Origin: Rhodamnia argentea
Taxonomy: Eukaryota > Streptophyta > Magnoliopsida > Myrtales > Myrtaceae
Direction: 5' to 3'
DNA length: 64,000 nucleotides
Assembly (NCBI RefSeq): GCF_020921035.1
Contig: NC_063156.1
Location: 28,320,283-28,384,282, forward strand
Shown: one piece after another, positions 50,705 through 62,570 of the stretch
How positions within the stretch are numbered: the stretch's first letter is position 1
How the letters are laid out: each line of letters begins with the position of its first letter
The notes under the pieces: model-generated
What the model saw: only the letters and a program-made list of their open reading frames with translations
Database searches by the model: none
Told to the model about the DNA's origin: nothing
Position numbers and translations under genes: made by a program

Positions 50705-51468
50705 TTGAAGAAAATTATCAAAAAAATCCTAAACTTATTACACTTATCCTAATTTAATTATAAATCTTTCAATTGTGCCAATTAAGTCCTAAACCTTTTC
50801 ACGTTTTGCCAATTTAGTTCATCTGTCCAATTTTCATCGGAAAACACTAACGTGGTGATCCATACATGGCGTACCAACACTGATGTGGACAACTTTTAAT
50901 TTTTTTGGAATTTTTATTTTTTTCTTTTCCTCTTTTTCTGTCCTTTTAGCCGCTCGCCAGTCTCAAGTGATGGCCGAAGAGGGCTAGGCGAGGTTGCCAG
51001 TGCCAGCCACAAGCAAGGCCGGGGTCTCCTTCACCTGGTAAGGCTAGGCCGTCCTTGATGGCCATGATCGGGCAAGGGGTGGCCTCACTTGGACGATGGT
51101 TGCCTATGCGAGGGTCGCCCTTGCATGAGTTGGGTGAGGCCATCCTTAATGGCCACAGGCAAGGGTGACCATCGTCTAGGAAAGGCCGACTCTTGCCTGT
51201 GGCTGCCGACCCTTGCTGACACTCGATCAAAAAAAGAAGAGGAATGAAATGAAAAAAACTAAAAAGTATTAAAAATGTCCATATTAGTGTCGATCATGTC
51301 ATGTAGGACGATCGGTATCCAAGTCAGTAATTTTAGGCTAAAAATGATCCAATGGATTCAATTTGCAAAACATGAAAAGGTTTAGGACTTAATAAGCACA
51401 ATTAAAAGAATTAAGGCTAAATTGATATCCATGCAATAGATTTAGGAATTTTTTGGTAATTTTTCCAT
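50705..51468. mobile_element. Foldback repeat with GC-rich core (family R, copy 4)
   Basis: The left arm (ATTATCAAAAAAATCCTAAAC, GCCAATTTAGTTCATC) and right arm (GATTTAGGAATTTTTTGG, TCCAATGGATTCAATTTGC) are inverted. The GC-rich core is 50945-51225. It is the same family as copies 1-3. Confidence 0.6.
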
Positions 51469-52539
51469 GAAAACTGCCCTTTAATTGGTGAATATATATC
51501 TCAACCCACATTTACATTAGTATATAAAAGGTGGGCCATGTTTTCCTCTATCCCTACTTGGAGAATAAGTTTCTCCAACTAGGGTTTCTAATTGATGAAA
51601 TTACAAATACAAATGTCATCCACGCTTATTTTCAGCTGAGTTTGCACGTCGTTGATGTCCCTATTTACAATTAATCCATCAATTAGAACTCTAGTTAGAT
51701 GAAGTTTCCTTTATATATTATACATGAACATTTTTTCAAATAGAATTGAAGATAAATGGATTTGATAATAGGATACAAAGTTAAATTTTGATTGCTATTG
51801 TCTTTTGAAGGATCTTTTTGACATAAATTAAAGCATTACTTACTTAAGAATTTATTTCATTTTATGCGAGTTGTCTTCAACTAGTGGTATTGATGATGAG
51901 ACCATGGGAGCCATATATTGCCAATTGTTCTAAAAACATCAACTTCCTAAATGAGGGGGACACTTATGATTCAAACTAATTAACTCTCTCCCTTCTGTCT
52001 TGGGAGAGAAATGAGTGGAATATGATAATGAAAAACGTTCATCGATATCAACTTTAAGGAATGGGTGAAAAAATTGCGAGACACATTATTAACTTGTTTA
52101 AATACTTAGCTTTATAGATAAAGGGGGGACTTATTATTTATAAATTCTTAGGTATCTCCCTTATGCCTTACGAAGAAAGACAAATGAGCAACTTTGGAGA
52201 TATTCTAGTCCAACAAATCATGTCACTATAGAAATTATGATAGCAATACCGACTTATCTCGTAGATGATGGTATGACTTCACATTTAAACGTTCTTAAAA
52301 TATTGGGCTTTTCAATGACATCAATCCCTTGATGAATCTAATTGAAAATTTACGCAAAGTAAAAGAAACAAAGATAATTGTTGAGAAAAACCGATATCAA
52401 GCAAGGCTATCCGACTTCAGATGATTAGAGTGACCGGAATCATTTGCGGTCCCACACTCGAATGCAAAGTGTGGGAATCACGCTTATATAGAGTGATGAT
52501 TCTAGTCAAACCTACCTTCGAGGGAGTGTAGGTTTGGGC
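51469..52539. other. Intergenic, no gene seen
   Basis: AT-rich unique-looking DNA. No domain-bearing open frame. Confidence 0.4.
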
Positions 52540-52765
52540 ACGATCTCAATGGACCCGAGCTTGGGCACTAAGGTTCGGGCCCAGCATCGATGGACCAGGG
52601 CACAAGCACAAGGGTCGGAGGCCTGGTCTCGATGGACCCGGGCACGAGCGCCAATGACCCCGAGCACCGGTGATTTGTGCCTAACCTCAATGGACCCGAG
52701 TGCGACGGTCGGGATCCCGAGCTCAGCTTCGATGGACTTTGGCTTGAATGCGATGACCTGGCCCC
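52540..52765 (+). repeat. Degenerate GC-rich minisatellite
   Basis: Five imperfect units keyed on (T/A)C(A/G)ATGGACCCGGGCAC, at about 52547, 52587, 52631, 52690 and 52729, with unit spacing 40-60 bp. Open frames on both strands (for example 52534-52836 plus, 52512-52853 minus) come from the repeat and have no recognised domain. Confidence 0.65.
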
Positions 52766-54487
52766 ATCTCCAAGGGCTAGGGAGCAAGCCTTGGAGTTCC
52801 TGTGCCCATGCACAAAGTTTTTGGTTCGAAAGTTGATAGGATACATTTTTCATTAACTCGATTTCCTAAGCTATCCAAATGTCAAAAAAATATATATATA
52901 TATATATTTTTTCAAAAAATACTTTTTGCGAAATAAATGGAGCCATATTATTTAAAGACTTCTCTGGTAGGGATGTGTTTTACGTCCTTCCCTTTTTTTT
53001 TTTTTTTGGTCCGAGTCCTCCTCCTAGTTGAAATCCCAAGTTTCATGACTTCACAATGATTTCGTCCACCACTAGATTTTGCCACTTGTCCCACTCTCTA
53101 TTTAACTTGCCCTATGTCCATGTCCTTGGTTAACTTAGTCATTTTCTCTTCACGAACTGACCCACCTTATCCTCTTCCATCATGTCAAATTCCACAAGAT
53201 GCCAACTAACTTTGTCGCCCTCGCTTAACTTGAACCTCGACAACCAGAATACTGTGGTCGAACCCTTCTTCTTCAAGGTGAACTATGAATTAAGTACATT
53301 TCACTCTTCAAGCCATGAATTAACATATCATCAAAGTGCACATCAATATAATGAGCTAGGCACAGACAATCAAGAAATTAGATTACCATTTATTTACCAG
53401 CTCTTTCAAAAATTTACTGGCACACAAAAAAAAAAACGTTGTTTTAACTAGAGCATTGGAATCTTCCTCAAGCATGAAGATGATACATGAATTTATTCAT
53501 CGCACCCGTGGAAACATACATATATCAGTTTCTCAAATATCGTGAAGTCAAACATTGTCACATCATCTTCACAAAAAAAAAAACATTATCACGTTACCTC
53601 GAATCGATTTGAAGGATAAATTTAATAGATTATCATCCCACAAGAGAATTCCTCATTAATTTTACCAGATAAGAATACCGACGCTTATTTGAGTGCCATA
53701 ACTTCTAAAACATTATTGAGTGTCATAACTTTTAAAAAATGTTTACCGAAGTGCCGAAGATGCGATGTGGCATAGAGCTTGTGGTGAACTTTTTTAAAAA
53801 GTTATGGTACTCAAGTGATACTAATAAATAAATAAAAAGATACGATGTTGAGGTGATCGTTATATGAAAGTTAGGGCACCTGTACTATTGAGAAAAAAAA
53901 TCATGGGACTCAAATGAGTACCTATGAAAATTATTACACTTGTGATGTCTATTTCCACAGTAATATTCTTTTTATTTTTAATTTAGGAAAAAAGTTAGTG
54001 GTCCATTAATGGGGCCTAGACCGGTGCATGCCTGTATGGTTCATGTCTGTAATCATATATTAGAAAAAGATTTGTCTAATATGATTGCTTCTGGGCTTCG
54101 AATTATTCTAGGACCTCAGCACATATCTGAAGCTTTCCGCGAATGTTCCTCTTCCTGGAGGTTCGCCACAACCTAATAATAATAAACGTTTGGGAGTCGC
54201 TTCGAATTAAATAACAACAATGAATTGAAGAAAGGCCAAGTTAGCATGTTTCCATCAAAATATTCCAACCCAATAAAATAAAACTAGTTTGTGCATACCC
54301 GAGGGACATAAGTTTGAATTTTTAAACAATTGAAATCTCGGACCTTATAGAGATTGTCCCCTCTGGCATTATAAAAAGGAACAATATCAAGAATATAAAT
54401 TCTTTAATAGCACTAAAGTCGCTCATCAAGAGAGAAATTTCACGAGCGTCCACCACAATACGGCACATGTCGGTTATGATTGGTCAT
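52766..54487. other. Intergenic, no gene seen
   Basis: A TA dinucleotide run lies at about 52889-52907 and T/A tracts at about 52990 and 53428. The 89-codon frame at 53182-53451 is Ser/Asn/His-rich without a motif. Bases 53690-53830 hold a small imperfect inverted repeat around ATAACTTTTAAAAAATG. Confidence 0.4.
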
Positions 54488-54490
54488 TTA

Positions 54491-54684
54491 GGCTCTGTTC
54501 ATTTCACAAAGAATGAATGATTTCAAAAATATTTTATTGAAAATCGACAATAATTTATGTCTAAACATTTTCATAAGGATGTAAATAGTTTTCATTTATT
54601 CGTTTTTGTAAGACATAATAAACGATCATTTTTCTGAAAAATATTTTCTAAATCATTCATTTTTCGCTAAACAAATGAAGTCTC
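54491..54684. mobile_element. MITE-like element, about 190 bp
   Basis: The left end GGCTCTGTTCATTTCACAAA, preceded by TTA (54488-54490), mirrors the right end CGCTAAACAAATGAAGTC. The inner arms AATGAATGATTTCAAAAATA and AAATATTTTCTAAATCATTC are inverted. No matching TTA is seen on the right. Confidence 0.5.
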
Positions 54685-55139
54685 GTTGGTTTGTAAATAG
54701 CTCGCATAAAAATGGTGACAGGTGAAATGGCACGACTAAAGTTGGACCACTTTTTAACTTGAAGCCTCCAACCTTTTTTTGTAATATTTATTTATTTATT
54801 TATTTCATTTCTTTATACAACTTTTTTCTTCTATTTTTTTAATCCAACCAAAGACAAATGTATCTATTTTTTCCAACTTATCATTTGAGTATGGGATTGC
54901 AATTATTTTGTTGATAGACCCCAAAATCATCTCAATCGTCTCGAACGTACTTATTACGTGACAAATCATGTTTAGGATAATAAAAATAGAATACTTTAAA
55001 ATTCTTATCTCAGTAATATTGCTTCCTGATTAATCCAAATTCCATTAACAGGTGTAAACAGAAGGGGATACCACATATTATCACGCGTTAATTTTTTTTA
55101 TTTCTCTCAACACCACTAACAATTAGGTGCTTGTTTGTT

Positions 55140-55610
55140 CTTTTATTATTGAGATAAGTGCATTAAAAGTTCTAAAACTTGTTATGAAAATGCCTTTGAG
55201 TCTTAAAACTTTCAAAAAGTTTAATTGGGTTTTAAAATTTGTGAAATTGATGCAATGAAGTCTTTGTTAACTCCGTCAAACTTGAATAATGAAAAATGTG
55301 ACGTGACTTTTGTTTATTATTTTCTCTCTCCTTACGTGGCTTTTTTGGTCCAAACTCTACGTTTTCAATGTACATCTTAGTTGAATTAGGTTAATCATAA
55401 AGGGATAAGTACACTATAAATCCTAAAACTTGTCTTGAAAGTGCAATTGAGTCCTAAAAATTTCAAAAAAATGTAATCAAGTCTTAAAACATGCAAATTG
55501 GTGCAATTAAGTCCTTCTATTAACACCATCAATTTGTCTAACGAAAATGATGACATGACATTTTAAAATTATTTTTTGCTTCCCACGTGGTATTTTAAAT
55601 TATTTTTATT
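55140..55610 (+). repeat. Tandem pair of AT-rich repeats
   Basis: 55152-55310 and 55410-55565 are collinear (GATAAGTGCATTAAAAGTTC / GATAAGTACACTATAAATCC, then CTAAAACTTGT..., GAGTC(T/C)TAAAA..., TGACGTGAC / TGACATGAC). They are degraded relatives of family R arms. A GC-rich patch at 55715-55810 may be the associated core. Confidence 0.5.
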
Positions 55611-55910
55611 GGCATAATTTGTTTAACTTAAATTAAAAAACTAAAAAAGGCCAGAATTTAAGTGAAAAAAGATAAAATTGGAAAGAAAATAAAAAGAAGA
55701 AGGCAGAGGCTCATGGATGGGCCCGCAGATCTAGGCAAGGCCGGCCCTCACCTGGAGCCAGCGACCCTCGCTAGGCCGGGCAAGGCTCACCTAGATCTAG
55801 ACTATGGAAACTCATATCTGAGCAACGCCATCCCTCGCCTAAGGCCAACGACCCTCACTAGGATACTAGAGAATCTTATTCATGTGTTGATATTATGCAA
55901 CTGGAGCTCC

Positions 55911-56100
55911 GAAAAATATCATGAACTAATTTTATTAGTTTTTATTTTATTATCAAATATCCCTTGAATCTTTATTAATTATTTTTGAATTGTTAATTTA
56001 CTGAGAATTTTTTTTGGATTAAATAAAAAGGAGAAAGCACAAACTAGTTTTATTTTCAAAAATATCACGAACTAATTTTATTAGTTTTTATTTTGTTATC
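55911..56100 (+). repeat. Pair of 45-bp direct repeats
   Basis: AAAAATATCA(T/C)GAACTAATTT and onward through TTAGTTTTTATTTT(A/G)TTATCAA occur at about 55912 and 56057, about 145 bp apart, with two mismatches. Confidence 0.7.
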
Positions 56101-56363
56101 AAGACGACCTTTGAGCGACCGGTCTCGAACGTTCTTCGTGGTTCGTCTATGGAGGCCGAAGTAAAATGAACGTTTGTCTTTCTTATTACTGAAAGATTAT
56201 GAAGATGTTAAATTGATGTCTGGTGTCTAGGAAAAATATCCATATAGTGATTAGAAAAAATGCCAAGTATTCATCTCACCATCCAATTATAGTTCTGGAT
56301 TTATTTATCAATTTATAATGTCGTGTGAAAATGAAAAGTAATCGCTCGCGCGCCAAGTGCGTG

Positions 56364-56598
56364 CATGAAAACTAGTGTTTTTTTTTTTTTTATAATCGAG
56401 GTGTTCGGGCCAGCTTGCGTGCACTTCAACTATTCTTCGGGGAAAACCAATATAGCAACCCACAATCATAGCTCCTCACTTAAATCACAGATACTTAGTT
56501 GGGGAATCGAAACTGGGACCAATGCGCCTAACCACACAATCCCAAGTACGCCCTAATCAACTGAGCTACCCATGGGTTGGTCATGAAAACTAGTGTTT
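56364..56598 (-). mobile_element. tRNA-derived SINE with 17-bp target-site duplications
   Basis: On the minus strand the element (56581-56381) starts ACCAACCCATGGGTAGCTC and has an A-box-like TAGCTCAGTTGATTAGG, then a B-box-like AGTTTCGATTCCC about 45 bp on, as in a tRNA. About 120 bp of tRNA-unrelated body follow, then a poly-A tail (T-run at 56381-56391 on the plus strand). The 17-bp direct repeat CATGAAAACTAGTGTTT flanks it perfectly (56364-56380 and 56582-56598). The internal pol III promoter, A tail and long target duplications identify a SINE mobilised by a LINE. The perfect duplication implies a young insertion. It is not a functional tRNA gene, since no acceptor-stem pairing closes it. 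Confidence 0.88.
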
Positions 56599-56907
56599 AT
56601 CTTACACTAACTCAAAAAACGAGGCACGCACTAGTTGTGATTTAAGGCTTGTTTGTTTTAATTTTTCAGAAGTAAAATGTAAACTTTCTTCTTTTTCCGT
56701 CAAATCTTAAAACATGTTCCAAATTTTTCGAAAAAATTACGTGTAAATCTCTGTGTCAATACTTATATGCGATAAAAATTTCACGCGCTTAAAGATTAAG
56801 CATCGGAGCGTATACGTCGAGAGAAATTATAGTGTAGTATAATATTAAGCCAAGCCAATGATATAACGAAAGACCAATCAGAGTTGTATGAATCCCAAAT
56901 AGGACAA
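56599..56907. other. Intergenic, no gene seen
   Basis: No supported feature in this stretch. Confidence 0.4.
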
Positions 56908-57250
56908 GTATAAAAAAAAAGTCTTAAACCTATTGCATACGGTCCTAAACCTTTTAATTTAATCAATTTAATCTTAAATATTTATGCATTTATACCAATT
57001 TAGTTCATTCGGCTAATTTTGGCCTAGTATCGCCGACGTAGACGCCAGCGATGCTACATAGATTGGTCGGAGCCGACATGAATATTTTTTAATATTATTT
57101 TTTTTCCTTTTTTTTTTTGTAATTGGTTTTGGCCGACGAGGGTCACCAGAGCCCTCGTCGGCCCTTGCCGACCGCAGACGAGGGCCAACCAGCTCCCGCC
57201 AGCCACCGGCAAGGATCGGCGAGGCCTCGATGGCCCTAGACGAGGCGACG
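56908..57250. repeat. Foldback family R, left arm plus GC-rich core, right arm missing
   Basis: Carries GTCTTAAACCTATTGCAT, TTTAGTTCATTCGGCTAA and GCCGACGTAGACGCC, then a T-tract and a GGCCGACGAGGG/CCCTCGTCGGCC core. The matching right arm is not found before 57350. Confidence 0.5.
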
Positions 57251-57443
57251 ACCACGGACGACAGTGTTTGCGGCCTTGATGGTACCATTCGACCAGTTAT
57301 CTCCATGGTACCTAATGATATGCTTTTCACCAAACAGCTAGCATAAGATAAAAACCTGAAAAGAGGATAGCAGACTCAGTGTTAATCATGCTTCATCATT
57401 CGCAGCATTCCACACACAATATGATCGTCTCCCACTAAAAAGA

Positions 57444-57445
<2 letters not shown>

Positions 57446-57474
<29 letters not shown>
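57446..57474. repeat. (CT)n microsatellite in the leader of the 57648 gene
   Basis: About 14 CT units some 175 bp before the start codon. CT runs are common in plant core promoters and leaders. Confidence 0.8.
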
Positions 57475-57647
57475 AAGACCCAACTCAATACTCACCACTT
57501 AACTTTCCTTGCACTTTAAGCCTCCTCCATGTTCAACACGACTTCCCACATAGACCCCAGGGAAGAAGAGGAAAAACACAGGTACCCATCAGCCAATACT
57601 GCACACATCCACCCAAAAACACAAAAGAACTCGAGGAAGAAAAAAGC

Positions 57648-58109
57648 ATGAGTTCCGTCTGCATATCGAGCTGCCTCAACGATGCGCGCGCCCTGCAGGC
57701 TCCGGTCCGGGCCACCTATGTGAACCTCTACAAGTGGCCCGAGTCCGACGCAGAGTTCGTGAGGTCGATGAGCTCCAATGGGCGCGCAGGGGACAGCGCT
57801 GGCGGGAGGACCGTCGATCACCACATGATCCGCACCAGGGTGGTGGACAGCATCTCCTGCAGGCAAATGTACCTAAGGAGCTACCCGCTTTCCAGAGAGG
57901 AGAACGCCCCCCCGGACATCGAGACCCGGTGCTTTGGCCGTCGCCGCAGAGGCAAAGGAAGCGAAGGAGGCAATAAGAAGAGGAAGGAACGGCGTCGTAG
58001 AAGGAGGTGCGTGGCGTTGAGGAAAGTGAAGGAAGCGTCTTGGACTGCTCTGTTCAGGATCTTCCACGGGCTGCTCTCTTGCTCCGCCAGTGTAGACGTT
58101 GTTGACTGA
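57648..58109 (+). CDS. Small basic plant-specific protein of unknown function (153 aa)
   Basis: Single-exon gene. The N terminus reads MSSVCISSCLNDARALQAPV. Further conserved-looking blocks are ATYVNLYKWPESDAEFVRSM and VVDSISCRQMYLRSYPLSRE. A strongly basic run of Lys/Arg (residues about 96-128) may be a nuclear localisation signal, and the end reads FRIFHGLLSCSASVDVVD. I recognise this as a family of short, intronless land-plant proteins with that N-terminal and C-terminal signature, without a characterised role. There is no signal peptide, membrane helix or known domain. Antisense frames over it (57516-57866, 57533-57715, 57873-58067) are shadows. The short length and basic middle suggest a nuclear or nucleic-acid-associated protein, which is inference only. 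Confidence 0.85.
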   Translation: MSSVCISSCLNDARALQAPVRATYVNLYKWPESDAEFVRSMSSNGRAGDSAGGRTVDHHMIRTRVVDSISCRQMYLRSYPLSREENAPPDIETRCFGRRRRGKGSEGGNKKRKERRRRRRCVALRKVKEASWTALFRIFHGLLSCSASVDVVD

Positions 58110-59100
58110 AACTCTTTTGTTGTGTAGTTGTTTTTGAGCTTTTACTATAATATAAAAAGCAGAGGGAGAACATATCTGTTTCGAGCTTTGAACGCTTTGA
58201 GTTCGTCTTTTCCCTCCGTGCCTTCCTTTTTTTGCCTCTTGTTGGGTTTAATTTAAAGAAGTTAATTCGCTTTCTCTTCTTGTTTTTACTCTTTTCCTTC
58301 CTCTGTTGTCGTCTCCTTGTTGATGGACATCTGAAGGAGAGTGAAGGTATGATGTTAAACTTAAGTAATGGAGGGAGAATTTGATGTGTATCCGTTTCGC
58401 ATTTGGGAGACAACTTTCGTGGTGAAAAACATGGAATTCCATCTTTTGTTTTGGTCTTGCCTTTGTGTCGTGAGCATAAGTGGCATGCGCGGGGAAAGAA
58501 GCGACTTGCGTTTGGACAAACTGAGTTGACATAGTCAGAAAAATCCCATGAAAATAGTTGAAATTTGGACAAGTTGAGTTGACAGAAAACAAAAGGAATG
58601 AAGTAGATCTATAGAGAATGAAGTACTCGGGACCCCCACAGATTGTCAGCACTTTGAGAGTCCTAAGGCTTAATCAATAACCACATTAAACAATACAATT
58701 AGTGATGTCCTGCGTAATTTCCGAATGCCAGGCTGAAAGGAGAAAAAGCATACACATCAATGGAACTTTTAATGCATAGTCTGATCGAGAGCGCAAAAGC
58801 ACGATGGAACCATACTATACGATTCACATTGACTATATCATATTAGCAGTCAAGATTTAGGTTGTATTAGAAATTCTCACCTCGTCCATCCTCTATATCA
58901 TATTAGCAGTCAAGATTCAGGGTGTGACATCCAGCAAGATCAAAGAGAAAAATGTGTACCACTGCCTATTAATCGAGACATCATTACTCGGGACGCCTAT
59001 GCCGAACAAATCGAAACGATTGCATCAGGTAGCACCTACCATATTTATTTAACATGAGAGCATGAGAATTGAACGCAGTTTTTTCATATCCCGATTGATA
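58110..59100. other. 3' flank and intergenic DNA
   Basis: 3' UTR of the basic-protein gene. Minus-strand frames at 58054-58652 are Lys/Arg-rich, overlap in two phases and lack a domain. A 29-bp direct repeat around TATCATATTAGCAGTCAAGA occurs at about 58836 and 58894. Confidence 0.45.
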
Positions 59101-59106
59101 CTTAAA

Positions 59107-59652
59107 GGCTGTATTTGATCGTCCGGATTTCTAGTTATGATAGGATTGGATAGGATAAGAAATCTAGGGATTTGGCCATATCCTATCCACTGTTTGGTAA
59201 ACTGCGAATTTAAAGTCGGATATTCTCATATCCTATTTTATCCCGCATTTGGTAGAAACCGTATATCAATATAAAGGACATATATGCCCCTACGTGATGC
59301 TCATGAAATATTCCGATCTTATTACTATAAAAATAACGTTCTCATACACATAAAAAAAACTTGAAAATATACACATTTTATTAGATTTTCAAACCTCTTT
59401 GCAAAAAAATAAATAAATAAAATGAAAATAGAAACAAATGAGACAAGAAAGTTATCATTATTTTAAAAGTTAGCTTTTATATGACGGATAAGAGAAATCC
59501 TATCCGACCTTATCCTACCCCCTCCCCTCGGATTTTTTTATCCGGATTATATCCCCTCTATATCCGACATTATATTATCCGAGACACCTACCAAACATGG
59601 GATAGGATAAAACATCATATCCCGAGTTTTATACGGACGACCAAACGCAGCC
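59107..59652. mobile_element. Tourist-type MITE, about 546 bp
   Basis: The termini GGCTGTATTTGATCGTCCGG and CGGACGACCAAACGCAGCC are well-matched inverted repeats flanked by AAA on both sides. The inner arms GGATTGGATAGGATAAGAAA and CCAAACATGGGATAGGATAA also pair. It is related to the elements at 10845-11602 and 24582-26687. There is no transposase. Confidence 0.75.
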
Positions 59653-60195
59653 AAAGGGACTTGCTTTGGATACCCTTTTATCGAGATATATAAATGGGTT
59701 TTCCACAAATTGACTAAATGGTTGACGGGAAAGGGAAAGGGAGGATCATTAGGTAGAATACAACGCGCCAAGGTTTGAGCTGTAAAGCCTACGGTCAGGG
59801 AGGACAGCTCCACTATTACAGGCACAAACCTTGATCCATTCCCTAGTATATTGTTCTGTGGCCATATGAGCAATCGAAGACACTTAAAAGTTTTCTGTTA
59901 AGACAGGACTCAGAAAAATGAAAAGCTGAAACACAATTTCCAGAAGAACAATAGGCAATGAGTATTGGGGGATCCTAGCGTCAATTCACTAGTGCAACAT
60001 AACAGCATGTTTGCTGGTGGTGGACGATTCTTGAAAGTCCAAGTTAAGGAGATAATTTGTTTTTCTGGATTTTTTTTCACGTAAGACATCTGATCCAAAC
60101 TAATGCAGAATGTAATCACCAGACATTATGGTTTCGAACCAAGTAATACATAGCCTGTCTCGAATTCGGCACACCAATGGTAAAGGTGAAGCTAC
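59653..60195. other. Intergenic, no gene seen
   Basis: Short minus-strand frames at 59547-59873 and 59910-60119 have no domain. Confidence 0.4.
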
Positions 60196-60198
60196 TAA

Positions 60199-60984
60199 GG
60201 GTGCGCATATTAACACTTTTGAAAGTGAATTTCTATTCCATAATTGCTTCTAGAGCAGAAATTCGTTTGGTAATGCAACTTCTAAAGCAAAAATCCATTT
60301 GGTGAAAATTTTTACTTTTAAAAGAAATTTCTACTTCTAAAGTGAATTTTTACTTCTGAAGTTTTTTCCCAAATTTAAAAAATTAAAAAGAATTGTTTCT
60401 CAACTCAAGAAGTATTTCTCGCCTCACCCTATTTTCATAATGTCTCTCGCCCAATCACGCCTCCATCGTCACCGTCCATCGCCGCCAACCGCCGAACTCT
60501 CCAACCGCAATAGAACACCGCCGATCACCATCGCCCATAGCCCACCGCCGACCCTCGCCCGCCCGGTGCCCCCCACCGCCGCTGGCAGGCCCCCAACCTG
60601 CGCCGACCACCGCCTCTAACCTCCGTCGGGCATTGTCGCCCCCCACCGCCAACCGTTGCTGCCCACAACCGTTGTCGGCCGCCATCGTTGCCGTTGAGTC
60701 GCCATATCCAGCCACCGAAGTAAAAAATAAATAATAACTTTTTATTTTTAAAAACTTAATAATTTTTTTAATAATAAAAATATTTTTTAAAGAAATTTAA
60801 AAAAAAAAATGAAGTAGAAACTTTTCAACGCCGACAATAATTCGTCGTATAAGATTTTGTGCGTATAATGTTTCGGAAGTAGTTATTAAATGAATTTCTC
60901 CGATAAATAATCAACTTCTGCTTATGAATAAAAATAGAAAAATCAACTTCTACTTCGGAAGCAAAAGTGTTGCCATGCACGCCC
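60199..60984. mobile_element. PIF-Harbinger-type MITE with GC-rich core, about 786 bp
   Basis: The ends GGGTGCGCATATTAACAC and GTGTTGCCATGCACGCCC are inverted and flanked by TAA (60196-60198 and 60985-60987), the family target duplication. The AT-rich arms share AACTTCTAAAGCAAAAATCC-like words with the element at 11682-12505, which is in the opposite orientation. The core at 60445-60715 is GC-rich (CACCGCC units). Confidence 0.8.
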
Positions 60985-62570
60985 TAAGTTTGCATAGGAC
61001 GGAGAGTGTAAAAAAGCCCCTTATTTCTGATACATATGAGATCCTAAGATTATATGGTGCTTGCAAGTTGCAAATAAACTTCAGAATTGCTGAATTCCCA
61101 ACATAGATAAAGAGAGGAGGATAATAGGTCTTCTTTCAAAAACAGAGAAAAAGTACCTCTTTATCCAACCATAGAGCATACCGTGCGGACTACATTGTTG
61201 GGAGCTAAACTAAAATTGTCCAGAAAAATTACCCTGAGAGACACAACCTTGCTCAGAGGAAGACTGACACGTCCAAGTTCGGAAAAAACATGTTATGTAT
61301 GCACCTATGTTAATGTTGTTCTAATCTAGAACGATCATGGATTTGTGAAAAAGACAGACTAGAAATAACACAATTCATCCAAACTCTCAGCAGCTAAGGT
61401 AGGAACCTTGAGATACTAACTAGTATGGCTCTTGTACTTGCCGTAAAAAGATGGGTAAGTTTTGCCTCTTTGTTGTAGTTATCTATGTGAAACTCAAGAC
61501 TTCCTCTCTAAGCCCTCCCCTGCTGCTGATGCAAGAGTTCAGACATGAGTAACACATTTCAATGAAAGTAACCAGAAACACCTCATGGGGTCAACTAATC
61601 AGCATTTAGCCGCAGAAACCAGTAAAAAAAGAAATTGGTGTCATCTGATCATCACAATACCTCTCGATCAAGAAGAAAGGGAATCTCCAAGTAGGATAGA
61701 CTGATTACATGTCCACCAATGGTGCTTTCAGGCTAATCACTTTCTCAAAACAACATTGTGTCCCCCAAAAGCAATTTCATACTCGTATGACACTACTCTC
61801 CATTCTTCACAGTAAGTAGTCACAATGGAAAAGTTAACTGCGGAATTCTATAATTGCAATCTGATCTAAGGAACTTCAGATATCAGTTCCAAGTACAATG
61901 TCCTACAACAGGACAAGCCATTTAAAACATTTTGCACATCAACTTAATACCACCTCAATCCCACCTATCATTGCTGACTATATGAATCGTTTCGCGATAT
62001 TTAGCAGCCTTGATCAATATCGTAGAAAGATCAAACAGTAAAGAAATGGACTCAAAATCGGAGACTTAACAGCATTATACTCGAACCACCCCATCAAGAA
62101 AAAATCCAATTTTGAGATCAGTCCATTCCTCATATTTGCAAAGCATTGGATGCATGAAAAGGATACAGTAGAAAACCCAAAGACATTCCTTGCCTAATTC
62201 CCTGTAAGTTTGTCTTACATCAAGAACAAACAAGAAAATTTGAAACATGACTGAAGTGAATAAAGACCCAATTGAGCTCATTCCAAGAGAATAAACCACA
62301 GGGAGAACATGATCTCTATGTCTAGAGTCTAGAGTCTAGATCTCATAAGGGAATGATGTGAACATTCCACCAGTTAGAGATAAAAGCAACTGTTGAATCC
62401 AATATACTTAAGCAGGAAAGTCAAAAGTGTAGAATGGAATAAAAAGGATTAACAGGAGCAGTAGCACCAGACCTGATGTTACAGTAATGGTTCAAAATTG
62501 AATCATCCAGTTCTCTACGTATCATGCCATTAGCATCAGCAGCAGGTAAAAATCCTCCGACATTTTCAGT
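60985..62570. other. 3' flank of the GOST gene and intergenic DNA
   Basis: No gene is supported. A TCTAGAG triplet (GTCTAGAGTCTAGAGTCTAG) lies at about 62319. Bases 62400-62570 probably include the 3' UTR of the minus-strand gene. Confidence 0.45.

Noticed and set aside
56490-56581. Possible tRNA gene (A and B box-like words on the minus strand)
   Set aside because: No closing acceptor stem, and the sequence continues into a body, poly-A tail and 17-bp target duplications, so it is a SINE.
43751-57400. Search for a CRISPR-like, viral or bacterial-type system in the gene desert
   Set aside because: Only plant DNA-transposon remnants, a SINE and simple repeats were recognisable; repeat spacing is irregular and no associated genes exist.
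58054-58652. Two overlapping Lys/Arg-rich minus-strand frames
   Set aside because: They lie in the 3' flank of the basic-protein gene, overlap in different phases and show no recognisable family.
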